Under the pieces are notes generated by a model. The model was not told the origin of the DNA, did not search any database, and saw nothing but the letters and a program-made list of their open reading frames with translations. Both the position numbers and the translations under genes were made by a program. 41,556 nt of DNA from Clostridia bacterium (GTDB lineage: Bacteria > Bacillota > Clostridia > TANB77 > RGIG9151), in contig JAFSUW010000028.1 of NCBI GenBank assembly GCA_017450465.1, forward strand, positions 1 to 41,556, given 5' to 3'. Shown one piece after another: positions 30,733 to 39,115 of the stretch. Every line of letters starts with the position of its first letter. Position 1 is the first letter of the stretch.

Positions 30733-31776
30733 TTATTCTGCGAAAACCCATTTAAGTTGTATATTAAAACTAAGTAAAAATAACGTAAAATCTACTACAA
30801 CTTTTGCAACTATCGAATTAAAGCCCAAATATCTAGTAAATAGATATACAAATAAATACGACATGCTTACTTGAAATACTGCTAAAATATAATACTTTAT
30901 TAATGTTTTTTGTGTATTTTCCTTTGAATTAAATACTATTTTTTTATTTACTATAAAATTAAGTAATGACGAAACCACCCTAGCACCAAATATTGCTATA
31001 AACAAATTAATTTGAAGTGGCAAATTTTTAAGTAACAAATGTAAAAAAGTAAATAACAAAAAGTCACAAATCATCGCCGATGTTGACGAAAATAGAAATT
31101 TACCTATTGTTTTATAAATTACAAAAGAATCTAAAAGTGGGTTAAAATGCGACGTTTCGTTTTCACTTATATACACCGTTTCTATTGGCACTTCAGATAT
31201 TTTTATTCCCTTATTTTTGGTTTCAAGTAACATATTGGTTTCATATTCAAATCGTTCACCAGGTAAATCTATTATCTCTTTTAAAAACCTTTTAGGTATT
31301 ACTCGAAGTCCTGTTTGTGTATCACTTACGTCTACACCACATAAATTTTTAAATGCAAAAGATGTTAATTTATTGCCAAATGAACTACGTGCTGGTATAT
31401 TTTTTAGCTTAAAATTTCTTACTCCCAAAATTAGTTTATCCGAATTTTCTTCAAAATTTTCTACACATTTTATTATGTCTTTAGTCAAATGCTGTCCATC
31501 ACCATCTACTGTTACTACACCTATATCATCCGTATCGTCTAATAAAAATTTATTAAACGCTGTTTTCAGGGCTCGTCCCTTACCTAAATTTTTCTCATGA
31601 GTAAGTAGCGTGCATTCTTTATGTTTTAGTGCAGTTTTAAAGTAATGTTCATTTGCGACACTACTTCCATCATTAACTAAAATTATATTATCAAAACCGG
31701 CTTCAACCAGTTCATCTACTACTTTCAAAAACTTTTCATCAGGATTCAAACTTGGAATTACCGCAGTAATATTCAA
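30733..31776 (-). CDS. GT2 glycosyltransferase fused to a GtrA-like membrane domain
   Basis: A 347-residue two-domain protein. Residues 1-215 are a GT-A fold family 2 glycosyltransferase of the dolichol-phosphate/undecaprenyl-phosphate sugar type, with VIPSLNPDEKF, LVNDGSS, NLGKGRALKTAF, VTVDGDGQH (the DxD-like metal site) and SDTQTGLRVIP. Residues about 225-345 form four membrane helices of the GtrA flippase family. Together they would make a lipid-linked sugar and flip it for cell-wall or teichoic-acid decoration (family inference). The start is TTG with GGGGGAG upstream. The next gene, at 29729-30580, has its own promoter in the gap. No clear terminator was seen. Confidence 0.88.
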   Translation of the reverse strand: MNITAVIPSLNPDEKFLKVVDELVEAGFDNIILVNDGSSVANEHYFKTALKHKECTLLTHEKNLGKGRALKTAFNKFLLDDTDDIGVVTVDGDGQHLTKDIIKCVENFEENSDKLILGVRNFKLKNIPARSSFGNKLTSFAFKNLCGVDVSDTQTGLRVIPKRFLKEIIDLPGERFEYETNMLLETKNKGIKISEVPIETVYISENETSHFNPLLDSFVIYKTIGKFLFSSTSAMICDFLLFTFLHLLLKNLPLQINLFIAIFGARVVSSLLNFIVNKKIVFNSKENTQKTLIKYYILAVFQVSMSYLFVYLFTRYLGFNSIVAKVVVDFTLFLLSFNIQLKWVFAE

Positions 31777-31960
31777 ATAACTCCCCCCGTTTCTATATTT
31801 AGGATAAAATTTTATTTAATAGATGTCAACAATAAATTCCGCCACTTTAATAAATATTTAAAAAAAGTAAAAATATGCGAAAAACATTTAACATTTCCAA
31901 AAAATTAACCGATAAAATTTTAACAAAAGATAATAAAAAATATACTAAGGAGGAAATTAT

Positions 31961-34069
31961 ATGAATGATTTAGTAATACTTGCACCAATTGGTTCAGTAA
32001 TTGCACTACTTTTCGCAGTATATCTAACTTTTAAAGTATTAAAAATGCCTGAAGGCAATGAAAAAGTAGTAAAAATTTCTCGTGCAATAAGAAAAGGAGC
32101 CAATGCTTACTTAGGAAGACAGTACAAAGTTGTTGCAATCTTCTTCGCTATTATGTTTGTAATATTATGCATTATGGCCTCCCAAAAATTTATAACTCCT
32201 TTCGTTCCTTTTGCATTCTTAACAGGTGGTTTCTTCTCGGGATTATCTGGTTTTATTGGAATGAAAGTCGCAACTGCTTCAAATTCAAGGACTGCTACGG
32301 CAGCACAGAAAAGCTTAAACTCAGGACTTAGAGTTGCATTCTCTGCCGGAAGCGTTATGGGATTTACAGTTGTAGGTTTAGGACTTCTTGATTTATCATT
32401 TTGGTACTTCTTCTTAAAATATTGGTATACACATGTTGATATCCTTGAAACCGCTGCTGAGCAAATTCAAGCCATTACTTCTGCAATGCTTACTTTCGGT
32501 ATGGGTGCATCAAGTATGGCACTCTTTGCAAGAGTTGGCGGTGGTATATTTACAAAGGCAGCAGACGTTGGAGCAGACTTAGTTGGTAAAGTTGAAGCTG
32601 GTATCCCTGAAGATGATCCAAGAAATCCTGCGGTTATCGCTGATAATGTTGGTGATAACGTTGGTGACGTTGCTGGTATGGGTGCTGATCTTTATGAATC
32701 ATATGTTGGTTCAATTGTTTCTACAAGTGCTTTAGCAGTTGCTGCAGGATACGAATTTAAAGGTGTTTCGATACCTCTTATCATGGCTGCCATTGGTATT
32801 ATCGCTTCAATACTTGGAACATTCTTCGTAAAAACAAAAGAACATGCATCACAAAAATATTTATTATTTGCACTTCGTCGTGGAACATTTTTAAGTGCCG
32901 CACTTATTGCAATTATCGCTTATCCACTTGTTACAATGGTATTAGGCGAAGTTGGTCTTTATTATTCTATTGTAACCGGTTTGGTTGCTGGCGTACTTAT
33001 TGGTGTATTTACCGAATACTACACAGCAGATACATATAGACCTACACAAAAACTTGCTGAAAGTTCACTTACTGGTTCTGCTACAATAATTATTAGCGGT
33101 TTCTCACTCGGTATGTTGTCTACAATGTTCCCAGTTTTAATAATTGCTGTTGCAATACTTGCAAGTTATGCTTTCGCTGGTGGATTTGTAGATTCAGCTA
33201 TGGCATTTAATCACGGATTATATGGTATCGGTCTTTCCGCTGTTGGTATGCTATCTACACTTGGTATTACTCTTGCTACTGATGCTTACGGCCCTGTAGC
33301 AGATAATGCTGGTGGTATCGCACAAATGGCTGAAATGGGTGAAGAAGTAAGAAAAAGAACTGACGCACTAGATTCACTTGGAAATACAACTGCAGCAACA
33401 GGTAAAGGTTTTGCTATTGGTTCTGCTGCTCTTACCGCTCTTGCTTTGATCACATCATATATTGAACAAGTAAAAATTATTAATCCTAATTACAATTACG
33501 ATTTAACCTTAACAAATCCTATCGTTTTAATTGGTTTATTTATCGGTGCAATGCTCACATTCCTATTTGCTTCTCTTACAATGAGTGCTGTAGGACGTGC
33601 TGCACAAAGTATAGTTGTTGAAGTAAGACGTCAATTTAAAGAAATTACTGGTTTAATGGATGGCGAAGCAGATCCAGATTATGCAACTTGCGTTTACTTA
33701 TGTACAAAAGCTGCTCAAAAAGAAATGATTACTCCAGCAATTGTTGCAATCGTTGCTCCAATTCTTACTGGTGTAGTTTTAGGTGTTGCAGGTGTTACTG
33801 GTATGCTTGCTGGTGCTACAATCACCGGTTTCATTCTTGCTATTATGATGGCAAACTCAGGCGGTGCTTGGGACAATGCTAAAAAATATATCGAAAATGA
33901 TAACTATGGTGGTAAAGGTTCAGATCCACACAAAGCTGCTGTAGTTGGTGATACTGTTGGTGATCCATTTAAGGATACAGCAGGTCCTTCAATAAACATT
34001 TTGATTAAACTATTATCAATGGTTTCAATCGTTTTTGCAGGATTTATTATGGCAGTATCATTATTCTAA
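31961..34069 (+). CDS. hppA: Membrane-bound ion-translocating pyrophosphatase, K+-dependent type
   Basis: A 702-residue integral membrane pyrophosphatase with about 16 helices, coupling PPi hydrolysis to H+ or Na+ export. The PPi-binding loops are clear: [60 protein letters not shown] and [15 protein letters not shown]. The segment [10 protein letters not shown] has Ala where K+-independent enzymes have Lys, so it is K+-dependent; whether it pumps H+ or Na+ cannot be settled by eye. AAGGAGG lies before the ATG. It is a single-gene unit with a strong terminator; no convincing promoter was picked out in the 180-base AT-rich upstream gap. Confidence 0.97.
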   Translation: MNDLVILAPIGSVIALLFAVYLTFKVLKMPEGNEKVVKISRAIRKGANAYLGRQYKVVAIFFAIMFVILCIMASQKFITPFVPFAFLTGGFFSGLSGFIGMKVATASNSRTATAAQKSLNSGLRVAFSAGSVMGFTVVGLGLLDLSFWYFFLKYWYTHVDILETAAEQIQAITSAMLTFGMGASSMALFARVGGGIFTKAADVGADLVGKVEAGIPEDDPRNPAVIADNVGDNVGDVAGMGADLYESYVGSIVSTSALAVAAGYEFKGVSIPLIMAAIGIIASILGTFFVKTKEHASQKYLLFALRRGTFLSAALIAIIAYPLVTMVLGEVGLYYSIVTGLVAGVLIGVFTEYYTADTYRPTQKLAESSLTGSATIIISGFSLGMLSTMFPVLIIAVAILASYAFAGGFVDSAMAFNHGLYGIGLSAVGMLSTLGITLATDAYGPVADNAGGIAQMAEMGEEVRKRTDALDSLGNTTAATGKGFAIGSAALTALALITSYIEQVKIINPNYNYDLTLTNPIVLIGLFIGAMLTFLFASLTMSAVGRAAQSIVVEVRRQFKEITGLMDGEADPDYATCVYLCTKAAQKEMITPAIVAIVAPILTGVVLGVAGVTGMLAGATITGFILAIMMANSGGAWDNAKKYIENDNYGGKGSDPHKAAVVGDTVGDPFKDTAGPSINILIKLLSMVSIVFAGFIMAVSLF

Positions 34070-34081
34070 TAAACATAAAAT

Positions 34082-34116
34082 AGAGGTAAGATGCTTTATC
34101 TTACCTCTATTTTTCT
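34082..34116 (+). terminator. Intrinsic terminator of hppA
   Basis: AGAGGTAAGAT-GCTTT-ATCTTACCTCT, 11-bp stem, followed by ATTTTT. Confidence 0.9.
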
Positions 34117-34151
34117 GCATAAATTTATGCTAATCATTTTACATAATTGTG

Positions 34152-34194
34152 GTCAGTTGCCCCCGTCCCTACTGACAACCTGTCCCTTCTGACA
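34152..34194. repeat. REP-like palindrome, copy 2, with tandem half-unit
   Basis: GTCAGTTGCCCCCGTCCC then TACTGAC (34152-34176) matches the unit at 1897-1929. A second unit, TGACAACCTGTCCCTTCTGACA (34173-34194, in two parts), overlaps it. Together they supply the last codons and the stop of the MurL-like gene. Confidence 0.6.
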
Positions 34195-35023
34195 AGTAAA
34201 GCTTTTCCAAATCTTCTTTGCTCATACCATATAATAAGCTAAAATAGTGTATCCCCGGAGTTATATATTTTTCTACATATGCTACAAAATCCTTTTCAAA
34301 ATACATTGTTTTTGAATATTCTTCTTCCTCAGCATCATATGATAAAATTACGTTTTCGCTATTTGTAAGTAGTGCACAAAATATTGATAAAAACGAAAGA
34401 GTAACCGATATAGGCAAATCGCCTTTTAAAAATCTTTCATCATTTATTTGTGGATCTGATTTCCTATAAACTTCAATGGTATTTTCTTTATCAACAATTT
34501 CTGTAGGATTCACTACTAAATATATTTTACCTTCTTCTACAAGTTTTAATGTTACAACTGTGTTTTTATCATCAATAATCGGAATTATATTGCCTGAATA
34601 ATCGTTCTTTCTTGATTTTACAGGATATTTTTTCGAATAATTCTCAAATGTAAAAAAGTCATCTTCTGATATATCTATTTTATTAATTTCCCTAAAACTT
34701 TTAAGTTCATTATAAAAAAGTTTCTTAAAAAATGTCATCTGCTCATCACGAAGTGCCCCTGCTTTTAAAATTATTTTCTTAGGACATGCTAATTTATAGT
34801 AATTTATAATCTCCATAACCCCTAAATTAAACAAAAAAGCATCTTTTTCAACCATGTTATTAATAGCAAAAACCTCTTTTTTAGGAATAACTATTGTATG
34901 TGTAAAATGGTAATCTCCTAATGTATAATAAAAATAAATATTTATATTTTTATCATTTTCTATATATTCATATTTTTCAAAAAATATTGCTTCATATTTA
35001 TCTCTCAATTCGTTAAATGTCAT
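34169..35023 (-). CDS. Truncated MurL-like protein
   Basis: The 284 residues resemble the N-terminal two thirds of MurL, which epimerises the L-Glu in UDP-MurNAc-L-Ala-L-Glu. Similar blocks include MTFNELRDKYE, LFNLGVMEIINYYKLACPKK, QMTFFKKLFYNELKSF, DYSGNIIPIIDDKNTVVTL, FLKGDLPISVTLSFLSIF, YSKTMYFEKDFVAYVEKY and IHYFSLLYGMSKEDLEKLY (recall of the family, not searched). The family's G-G-G-K-D-S segment reads I-D-D-K-N-T, and its L-S-N-E-S-S segment is also altered. MurL is about 440 residues; here the Cys-rich C-terminal part is missing and the reading frame ends inside a REP-like repeat (final SEGTGCQ). It is probably a decayed or repurposed gene. The ATG at 35021-35023 follows AAGGAG. Confidence 0.5.
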   Translation of the reverse strand: MTFNELRDKYEAIFFEKYEYIENDKNINIYFYYTLGDYHFTHTIVIPKKEVFAINNMVEKDAFLFNLGVMEIINYYKLACPKKIILKAGALRDEQMTFFKKLFYNELKSFREINKIDISEDDFFTFENYSKKYPVKSRKNDYSGNIIPIIDDKNTVVTLKLVEEGKIYLVVNPTEIVDKENTIEVYRKSDPQINDERFLKGDLPISVTLSFLSIFCALLTNSENVILSYDAEEEEYSKTMYFEKDFVAYVEKYITPGIHYFSLLYGMSKEDLEKLYLSEGTGCQ

Positions 35024-35088
35024 AATCATTTCTCCTTGGTTATATATTTTATACCCTAATTTTAAATTATGCAAATTATTGCTTGCAT

Positions 35089-35120
35089 AAAAAAATTGCT
35101 AGTATCAAAACTAGCAATTC
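35089..35120 (-). terminator. Intrinsic terminator of the Ig-repeat protein
   Basis: AATTGCTAGT-TTTGAT-ACTAGCAATT followed by T5-7 on the minus strand. Confidence 0.85.
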
Positions 35121-35129
35121 TTTATTATA

Positions 35130-36080
35130 TTACTTTGTAACTAATACTGGTTTTATAGGTTTTGGAACAGGAATTGGTTCCGAAATAGAATGCAATCGTG
35201 TGATATTTAAATTATTTACTGTAAATTCTTGGCTTAAATTAGTAACATTTCCTGCTGCATCCTTTGCTGTTATTGTTAGTGTAACTTTACCTACCAATCC
35301 AGCAGGCATCTTAAAGCTTGCTATAGCTGTTTTTCCATCTATTACAGAATTATTTGGTATAATTATTGCTCCTCCTGCTATTACTTCTCTTCCCAAGCTA
35401 TCTGTACCTACAATTTTTCGGCTTAAGCCAAAATTTAATGATTCCATTGCTATATCATCTGTTGCCACTATTTTTACTTCTTTACCTGACATTATTGATC
35501 CACCATTTGGTGTTACTTTTATTGTTGGTGCTTTTGTATCTACATTTGTTTTTACTGTAAATGATTTAGTTACAGTTCTTTCATTTCCCGCTGCATCTTT
35601 TGCTTTTATTGTTATACTATAACTGCCTGATTTATTAAAATTAAATGTTGTCTTTAATGTCTTTTCTCCATTTGCTTTTATTGGTTCCATAACAAATGGG
35701 CCACCTGAACTTAAATTCATACCATTTGGACCTTCTAAAGTTATACTGTGAGAACCTGTTATTGATATTTCTCCCATTGCTGTCTCATCTGTTGCTATTA
35801 CTTCCATTATTGTACCTAATTTTACTGTTCCTCCATTTGGTGTTACTTTTATTGTTGGTGCTTTTTTATCTATATTACCTAATGTACCATGGAAATTTTT
35901 CAAATAACCCGCATCTAATAACTCTTGTAGTGTTAAACCTTTTTGATTTCCAAAAGTACTAAAACTTTTTTCATTCAATTTTGCCTTATTTACGTTAATC
36001 TCATTACTTACTGCCATTGATGGTGTAACCAAAAAAATAGCCATCACCATTACAACTAAAAATTTTGAAAATTTTTTCAT
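35130..36080 (-). CDS. Secreted protein with two bacterial Ig-like repeats
   Basis: A 316-residue exported protein. The signal peptide (MKKFSKFLVVMVMAIFLVTP, cleavage after SMA near 23) is followed by a linker with LTLQELLDAGYLKNFHGTLG, then two tandem Ig-like domains. Both start KAPTIKVTPNGG (about 72 and 185) and end with ITIKAKDAAGNERTVTKSF or ITAKDAAGNVTNLSQEF. The tail is Pro- and Lys-rich (EPIPVPKPIKPVLVTK) with no LPxTG or membrane anchor. It is probably a surface or adhesive protein. AGGAGG precedes the ATG. The DNA repeats make the copy number prone to recombination. Confidence 0.85.
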   Translation of the reverse strand: MKKFSKFLVVMVMAIFLVTPSMAVSNEINVNKAKLNEKSFSTFGNQKGLTLQELLDAGYLKNFHGTLGNIDKKAPTIKVTPNGGTVKLGTIMEVIATDETAMGEISITGSHSITLEGPNGMNLSSGGPFVMEPIKANGEKTLKTTFNFNKSGSYSITIKAKDAAGNERTVTKSFTVKTNVDTKAPTIKVTPNGGSIMSGKEVKIVATDDIAMESLNFGLSRKIVGTDSLGREVIAGGAIIIPNNSVIDGKTAIASFKMPAGLVGKVTLTITAKDAAGNVTNLSQEFTVNNLNITRLHSISEPIPVPKPIKPVLVTK

Positions 36081-36137
36081 AAATTTTTCCTCCTTTTTAT
36101 CGTCCTTATAGTTATTTAACTATATCTAACTTTTATT

Positions 36138-36165
36138 ATTATAGCATTTTATGATGTTATATCAA
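36138..36165 (-). promoter_or_regulatory. Sigma-A promoter for the Ig-repeat protein
   Basis: TTGATA-N16-TATAAT, about 58 bases before the start codon. Confidence 0.6.
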
Positions 36166-36280
36166 CTTGCTTGAGCTTATAGATTATGATAATAACTAAA
36201 ACAACAATTTATCTGCTTAAAAAATATATACTTCTTCAAATTAATATGATAGAATATTTTAAGTAAAGGTGGTGATAACT

Positions 36281-36718
36281 ATGCCTCTTTGGCAAATATG
36301 GCTTATAGCCGCTGTTGTTTGGTTTGTTGGGGAACTTTTAACTGAAGGTTTCGCTCTATTTTGGTTTGCAGTTGGCTCTTTAGCTGCAATGGTACTTTCA
36401 TTTTTTGTACCAAATTGGATAATTCAATTTTCTTTCTTTTTAATTGTGTCTTTTGTATTATTCATTTTTACAAGACCACTTACACAGAAGTTTTTTGAAT
36501 CCAAAAATAAAACACAATCAAACATTTATTCATTGGTTGGAATGAAGGCAAAAGTAACTGAATCTATCGACCGTATTAACGGAACAGGTAAAGTAAAAGT
36601 AAACGGTGAAACTTGGAAAGCAGTTTTTGAAAACGATGAAGAAGAAGCTGCACCAGTTGGAAGTGAAGTAATAATTAAAGCTATTGATGGAGTTAAACTT
36701 ATCGTTAGCAAAAAATAA
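36281..36718 (+). CDS. NfeD-like membrane protein
   Basis: A 145-residue short NfeD: two or three hydrophobic segments in the first 65 residues (IWLIAAVVWFVGELL; FWFAVGSLAAMVLSFF; IIQFSFFLIVSFVLFIF), then an OB-fold domain with LVGMKAKVTESI and GTGKVKVNGETWKAVF. Such proteins pair with SPFH/flotillin-type proteins in membrane microdomains. That fits the two SPFH genes directly downstream (18 and 18 bases between genes). The ATG at 36281 has AGGTGGTGAT upstream and is preferred to an upstream in-frame start. Confidence 0.9.
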   Translation: MPLWQIWLIAAVVWFVGELLTEGFALFWFAVGSLAAMVLSFFVPNWIIQFSFFLIVSFVLFIFTRPLTQKFFESKNKTQSNIYSLVGMKAKVTESIDRINGTGKVKVNGETWKAVFENDEEEAAPVGSEVIIKAIDGVKLIVSKK

Positions 36719-36736
36719 TTACTAAAGGTGATTTTT

Positions 36737-37246
36737 ATGAAACTCATGATTATATCATTAACTCTATTCTTTACGTTACTTGTATGTTTTTTTAAAACAT
36801 CAGTCAAGTTTGTAAAAAAAGATACAGTTTTAGTTATTGAACGTTTTGGTAAATTCAATAGAAATGTAAATTCTAATCGTACTGTCGTAATTCCTTTTAT
36901 TGAAAAGGTGAAAGCTATAGTATCATTAGAACCACAAAAAATAGAATTGCCACCGCAAAGTATTATTACTACAGATAATGTCATAATAAACATTGGTACA
37001 ATTACAAAATTTCAAGTAACAGATCCAGTTAAAGCTACCTATGAAATAGAATCTTTCGAACGTGGCATTGAAACTATGACTACAAAACTGCTTCATGATA
37101 TTGTTGAAAAAATGGATTACGACACGGCCATTAATTCAAAAACAGACATTCGTCATAATATCCAAAATATTTTGACCGAAGCAGTATCCTCATGGGGCAT
37201 AACAATTTGGGAATTTGAATTTAGTACTTTTGCGAAAAATATTTAA
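36737..37246 (+). CDS. Short SPFH-domain protein
   Basis: A 169-residue paralogue of the next gene: one membrane helix (about 2-20), then an SPFH/band-7 core with VLVIERFGKFNRNV, VVIPFIEKVKAIVSLEPQ, LPPQSIITTDNVIINIGT and YEIESFERGIETMTT. It stops right after the SPFH core (GITIWEFEFSTFAKNI) and lacks the long Ala/Glu coiled coil by which such proteins oligomerise. It may modulate the full-length neighbour. AAAGGTGAT precedes the ATG. It is the middle gene of an nfeD-SPFH-SPFH operon. Confidence 0.85.
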   Translation: MKLMIISLTLFFTLLVCFFKTSVKFVKKDTVLVIERFGKFNRNVNSNRTVVIPFIEKVKAIVSLEPQKIELPPQSIITTDNVIINIGTITKFQVTDPVKATYEIESFERGIETMTTKLLHDIVEKMDYDTAINSKTDIRHNIQNILTEAVSSWGITIWEFEFSTFAKNI

Positions 37247-37264
37247 TAAAAGGAGAGTGCTTAA

Positions 37265-38191
37265 ATGGAAATTTTAGTTATTTTACTTATTCTACTTCTT
37301 ATTTTGGTTATAATGTCAATTAAAGTAGTACAACAATCAGAAGTAATGGTAATTGAACGTCTTGGTAAATATGACAGAACTGCAATGCCTGGTATTAATA
37401 TCTTAATTCCTTTCATTGATAAAGTTCGTGCAAAAATCAGTATGCGTCAACAAACAATGGACGTTCCACCACAAGGTGTTATCACAAAAGATAATGTTAC
37501 AATAACAATTGATACTGTTGTGTTCTATCAAATAACAGATGCTTTTAAAGCTATTTATGAAATAGAATCATTACAACGTGGTATCCAATATATTGCAATC
37601 ACAACAATCCGTGATATCATCGGTAAAATGGATTTAGATAGTACATTTAGTTCAAGAGATTTAATTAATACACAACTTCGTGATATATTAGATGAAGCAA
37701 CAGATAAATGGGGTTGTAAAGTTGACCGAGTTGAAGTTAAAGATATTCGTCCACCTGCAGATATTAGAGACGCCATGGAAAAACAAATGAATGCAGAAAG
37801 AAATAAAAGAGCACAAATTCTTGAAGCTGAAGGTGAAAGACAAAGTGCTATAACTCGTGCCGAAGGTGAAAAGGAAGCTGCTATTCTTCGTGCTGAAGCT
37901 GAAAAAGAAGCAAATATCCGTCGTGCTGAAGGTGTTAAGGAAGCAAAAATATTAGAAGCTGCCGGTGAAGCAAACGCAATTCGTGAAATTGCTGAAGCAA
38001 AAGCAAAAGAAGTTGAGATGGTTTATGGAGCAATCAAAAATTCAAAACCAGATGAAAACCTAGTTGCTATCAAATCATTAGAAGCACTTGAAAAAGTTGC
38101 TGAAGGCCCTGCTAATAAAGTATTTATACCATTCGATGCAACAAAAACACTCGGTGCAATCTCAACAATGGTAGAAGCAAAGAAAAATTAA
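37265..38191 (+). CDS. SPFH/stomatin-like membrane protein (QmcA type)
   Basis: A 308-residue stomatin-like protein. One N-terminal helix (about 1-21), then the SPFH domain with VMVIERLGKYDRTAMPGINI, VPPQGVITKDNVTITIDTVV and GCKVDRVEVKDIRPPADI. A long Ala/Glu coiled coil with repeated R-A-E-G-E-K-E-A units (about 175-250) precedes a hydrophobic C-terminal segment. Known roles are membrane microdomain scaffolding and modulation of proteases. GGAGAG lies nine bases before the ATG. It is the last gene of the operon. Confidence 0.93.
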   Translation: MEILVILLILLLILVIMSIKVVQQSEVMVIERLGKYDRTAMPGINILIPFIDKVRAKISMRQQTMDVPPQGVITKDNVTITIDTVVFYQITDAFKAIYEIESLQRGIQYIAITTIRDIIGKMDLDSTFSSRDLINTQLRDILDEATDKWGCKVDRVEVKDIRPPADIRDAMEKQMNAERNKRAQILEAEGERQSAITRAEGEKEAAILRAEAEKEANIRRAEGVKEAKILEAAGEANAIREIAEAKAKEVEMVYGAIKNSKPDENLVAIKSLEALEKVAEGPANKVFIPFDATKTLGAISTMVEAKKN

Positions 38192-38202
38192 ATAAGAATA
38201 AA

Positions 38203-38234
38203 TTAGGGACCGATTTTATTCGGTCCTTTTTATT
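38203..38234 (+). terminator. Intrinsic terminator of the nfeD-SPFH operon
   Basis: GGACCGA-TTTTAT-TCGGTCC followed by T5. Confidence 0.85.
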
Positions 38235-38241
38235 GTCTAAA

Positions 38242-38363
38242 TTTTAACAAGAATTGTGGTTTTGGCAAGGCAAACAAGCAAGAAAACCTTAAGCGTATAA
38301 TCTATACGCTTAAGGTTTTTTGAAGTGCAGTTTAACACAGCCAAAACCAAATTATTGTTAAAA
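38242..38363. mobile_element. MITE-like element, family B, copy 2
   Basis: Ends TTTTAACAAGAATTGTGG and, read inward from the right, TTTTAACAATAATTTGG are inverted repeats continuing into GTTTTGGC on both sides. The core is a CCTTAAGCGTATA/TATACGCTTAAGG hairpin followed by T6, which could act as a second terminator. GGCAAACAAGC and AGTTTAACACAGCCAAAAC match the copy at 11325-11447. It is non-coding. Confidence 0.65.
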
Positions 38364-38373
38364 CAACCTCAAT

Positions 38374-39102
38374 TTAATTCATTTCCTCGATATAATACAC
38401 ATAATCAAGCGTTCTTAATGCTTCTATTATCTCGCTATGTTTTTTATATTTTTTTAATTCCTCACTACTTATTGTAATTGAAACTGAATAAACACTTAAA
38501 CCAGAATTTAAGTATGCCGGATTTGATTCTATATCATCAATTTTTAATCCGAGTCGTCTTATTGTTGTTACAAAATCTTGCAAATTACTTTTATTTTTTA
38601 ATTCCAAGTGCACTTCAAAATGGTTTGATTTATCCTTCAAATACTTTTCTAAAGCAGGAAATACTGATAGACAACAGATAAATGTTAAATATGATATCAA
38701 TGTTAGTGTATATAACCCTGCACCTAAAGATAAGCCAATTATACCACATCCCCATAATCCAACAGACGTTGTAAGACCTTTTATTTGATTTCTTGATGAA
38801 AATAATATTGAATTACCACTTAGCATAGCCGTACTAACTATTGTTGTAGCAGATAACATTGCAAAAGTTAAACCATAATTTTGAATCAAAAATATATCTA
38901 TAATCATTGCCATTGTTGATGCTAAAGATACCAAAATAAATGTTCTAAGTCCTGCCGAATGCCTTTTGCTAGCTCTTTCACATCCTATTATCGCAGAAAG
39001 CAATACTGATAAAAATATCCTAAATAATATTGACCAAATATTTAGCCCCATTATCCATTCTCCAAATATATTTACCATAGGGTCATTAGTTAAATTAATC
39101 AT
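38374..39102 (-). CDS. MgtC/SapB family membrane protein
   Basis: A 242-residue protein with about five membrane helices in the first 150 residues and the family block LLSAIIGCERASKRHSAGLRTFILVSLAS (the G-x-E-R and G-L-R-T motifs). A C-terminal ACT-like domain (about 155-242) contains LQDFVTTIRRLGLKIDDIE. MgtC relatives affect Mg and phosphate homeostasis or, in Bacillus, membrane potential; substrate and role are unknown here. AGGAGG lies nine bases before the ATG at 39100-39102. It follows the antiporter gene by 13 bases, so they form an operon. Confidence 0.88.
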   Translation of the reverse strand: MINLTNDPMVNIFGEWIMGLNIWSILFRIFLSVLLSAIIGCERASKRHSAGLRTFILVSLASTMAMIIDIFLIQNYGLTFAMLSATTIVSTAMLSGNSILFSSRNQIKGLTTSVGLWGCGIIGLSLGAGLYTLTLISYLTFICCLSVFPALEKYLKDKSNHFEVHLELKNKSNLQDFVTTIRRLGLKIDDIESNPAYLNSGLSVYSVSITISSEELKKYKKHSEIIEALRTLDYVYYIEEMN

Positions 39103-39115
39103 AAAAATGCTCCTC

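Noticed and set aside
35366-35962. Leucine-rich plus-strand frames opposite the Ig-repeat gene
   Set aside because: They mirror the repeats of the minus-strand gene, have no ribosome site and are low in complexity.
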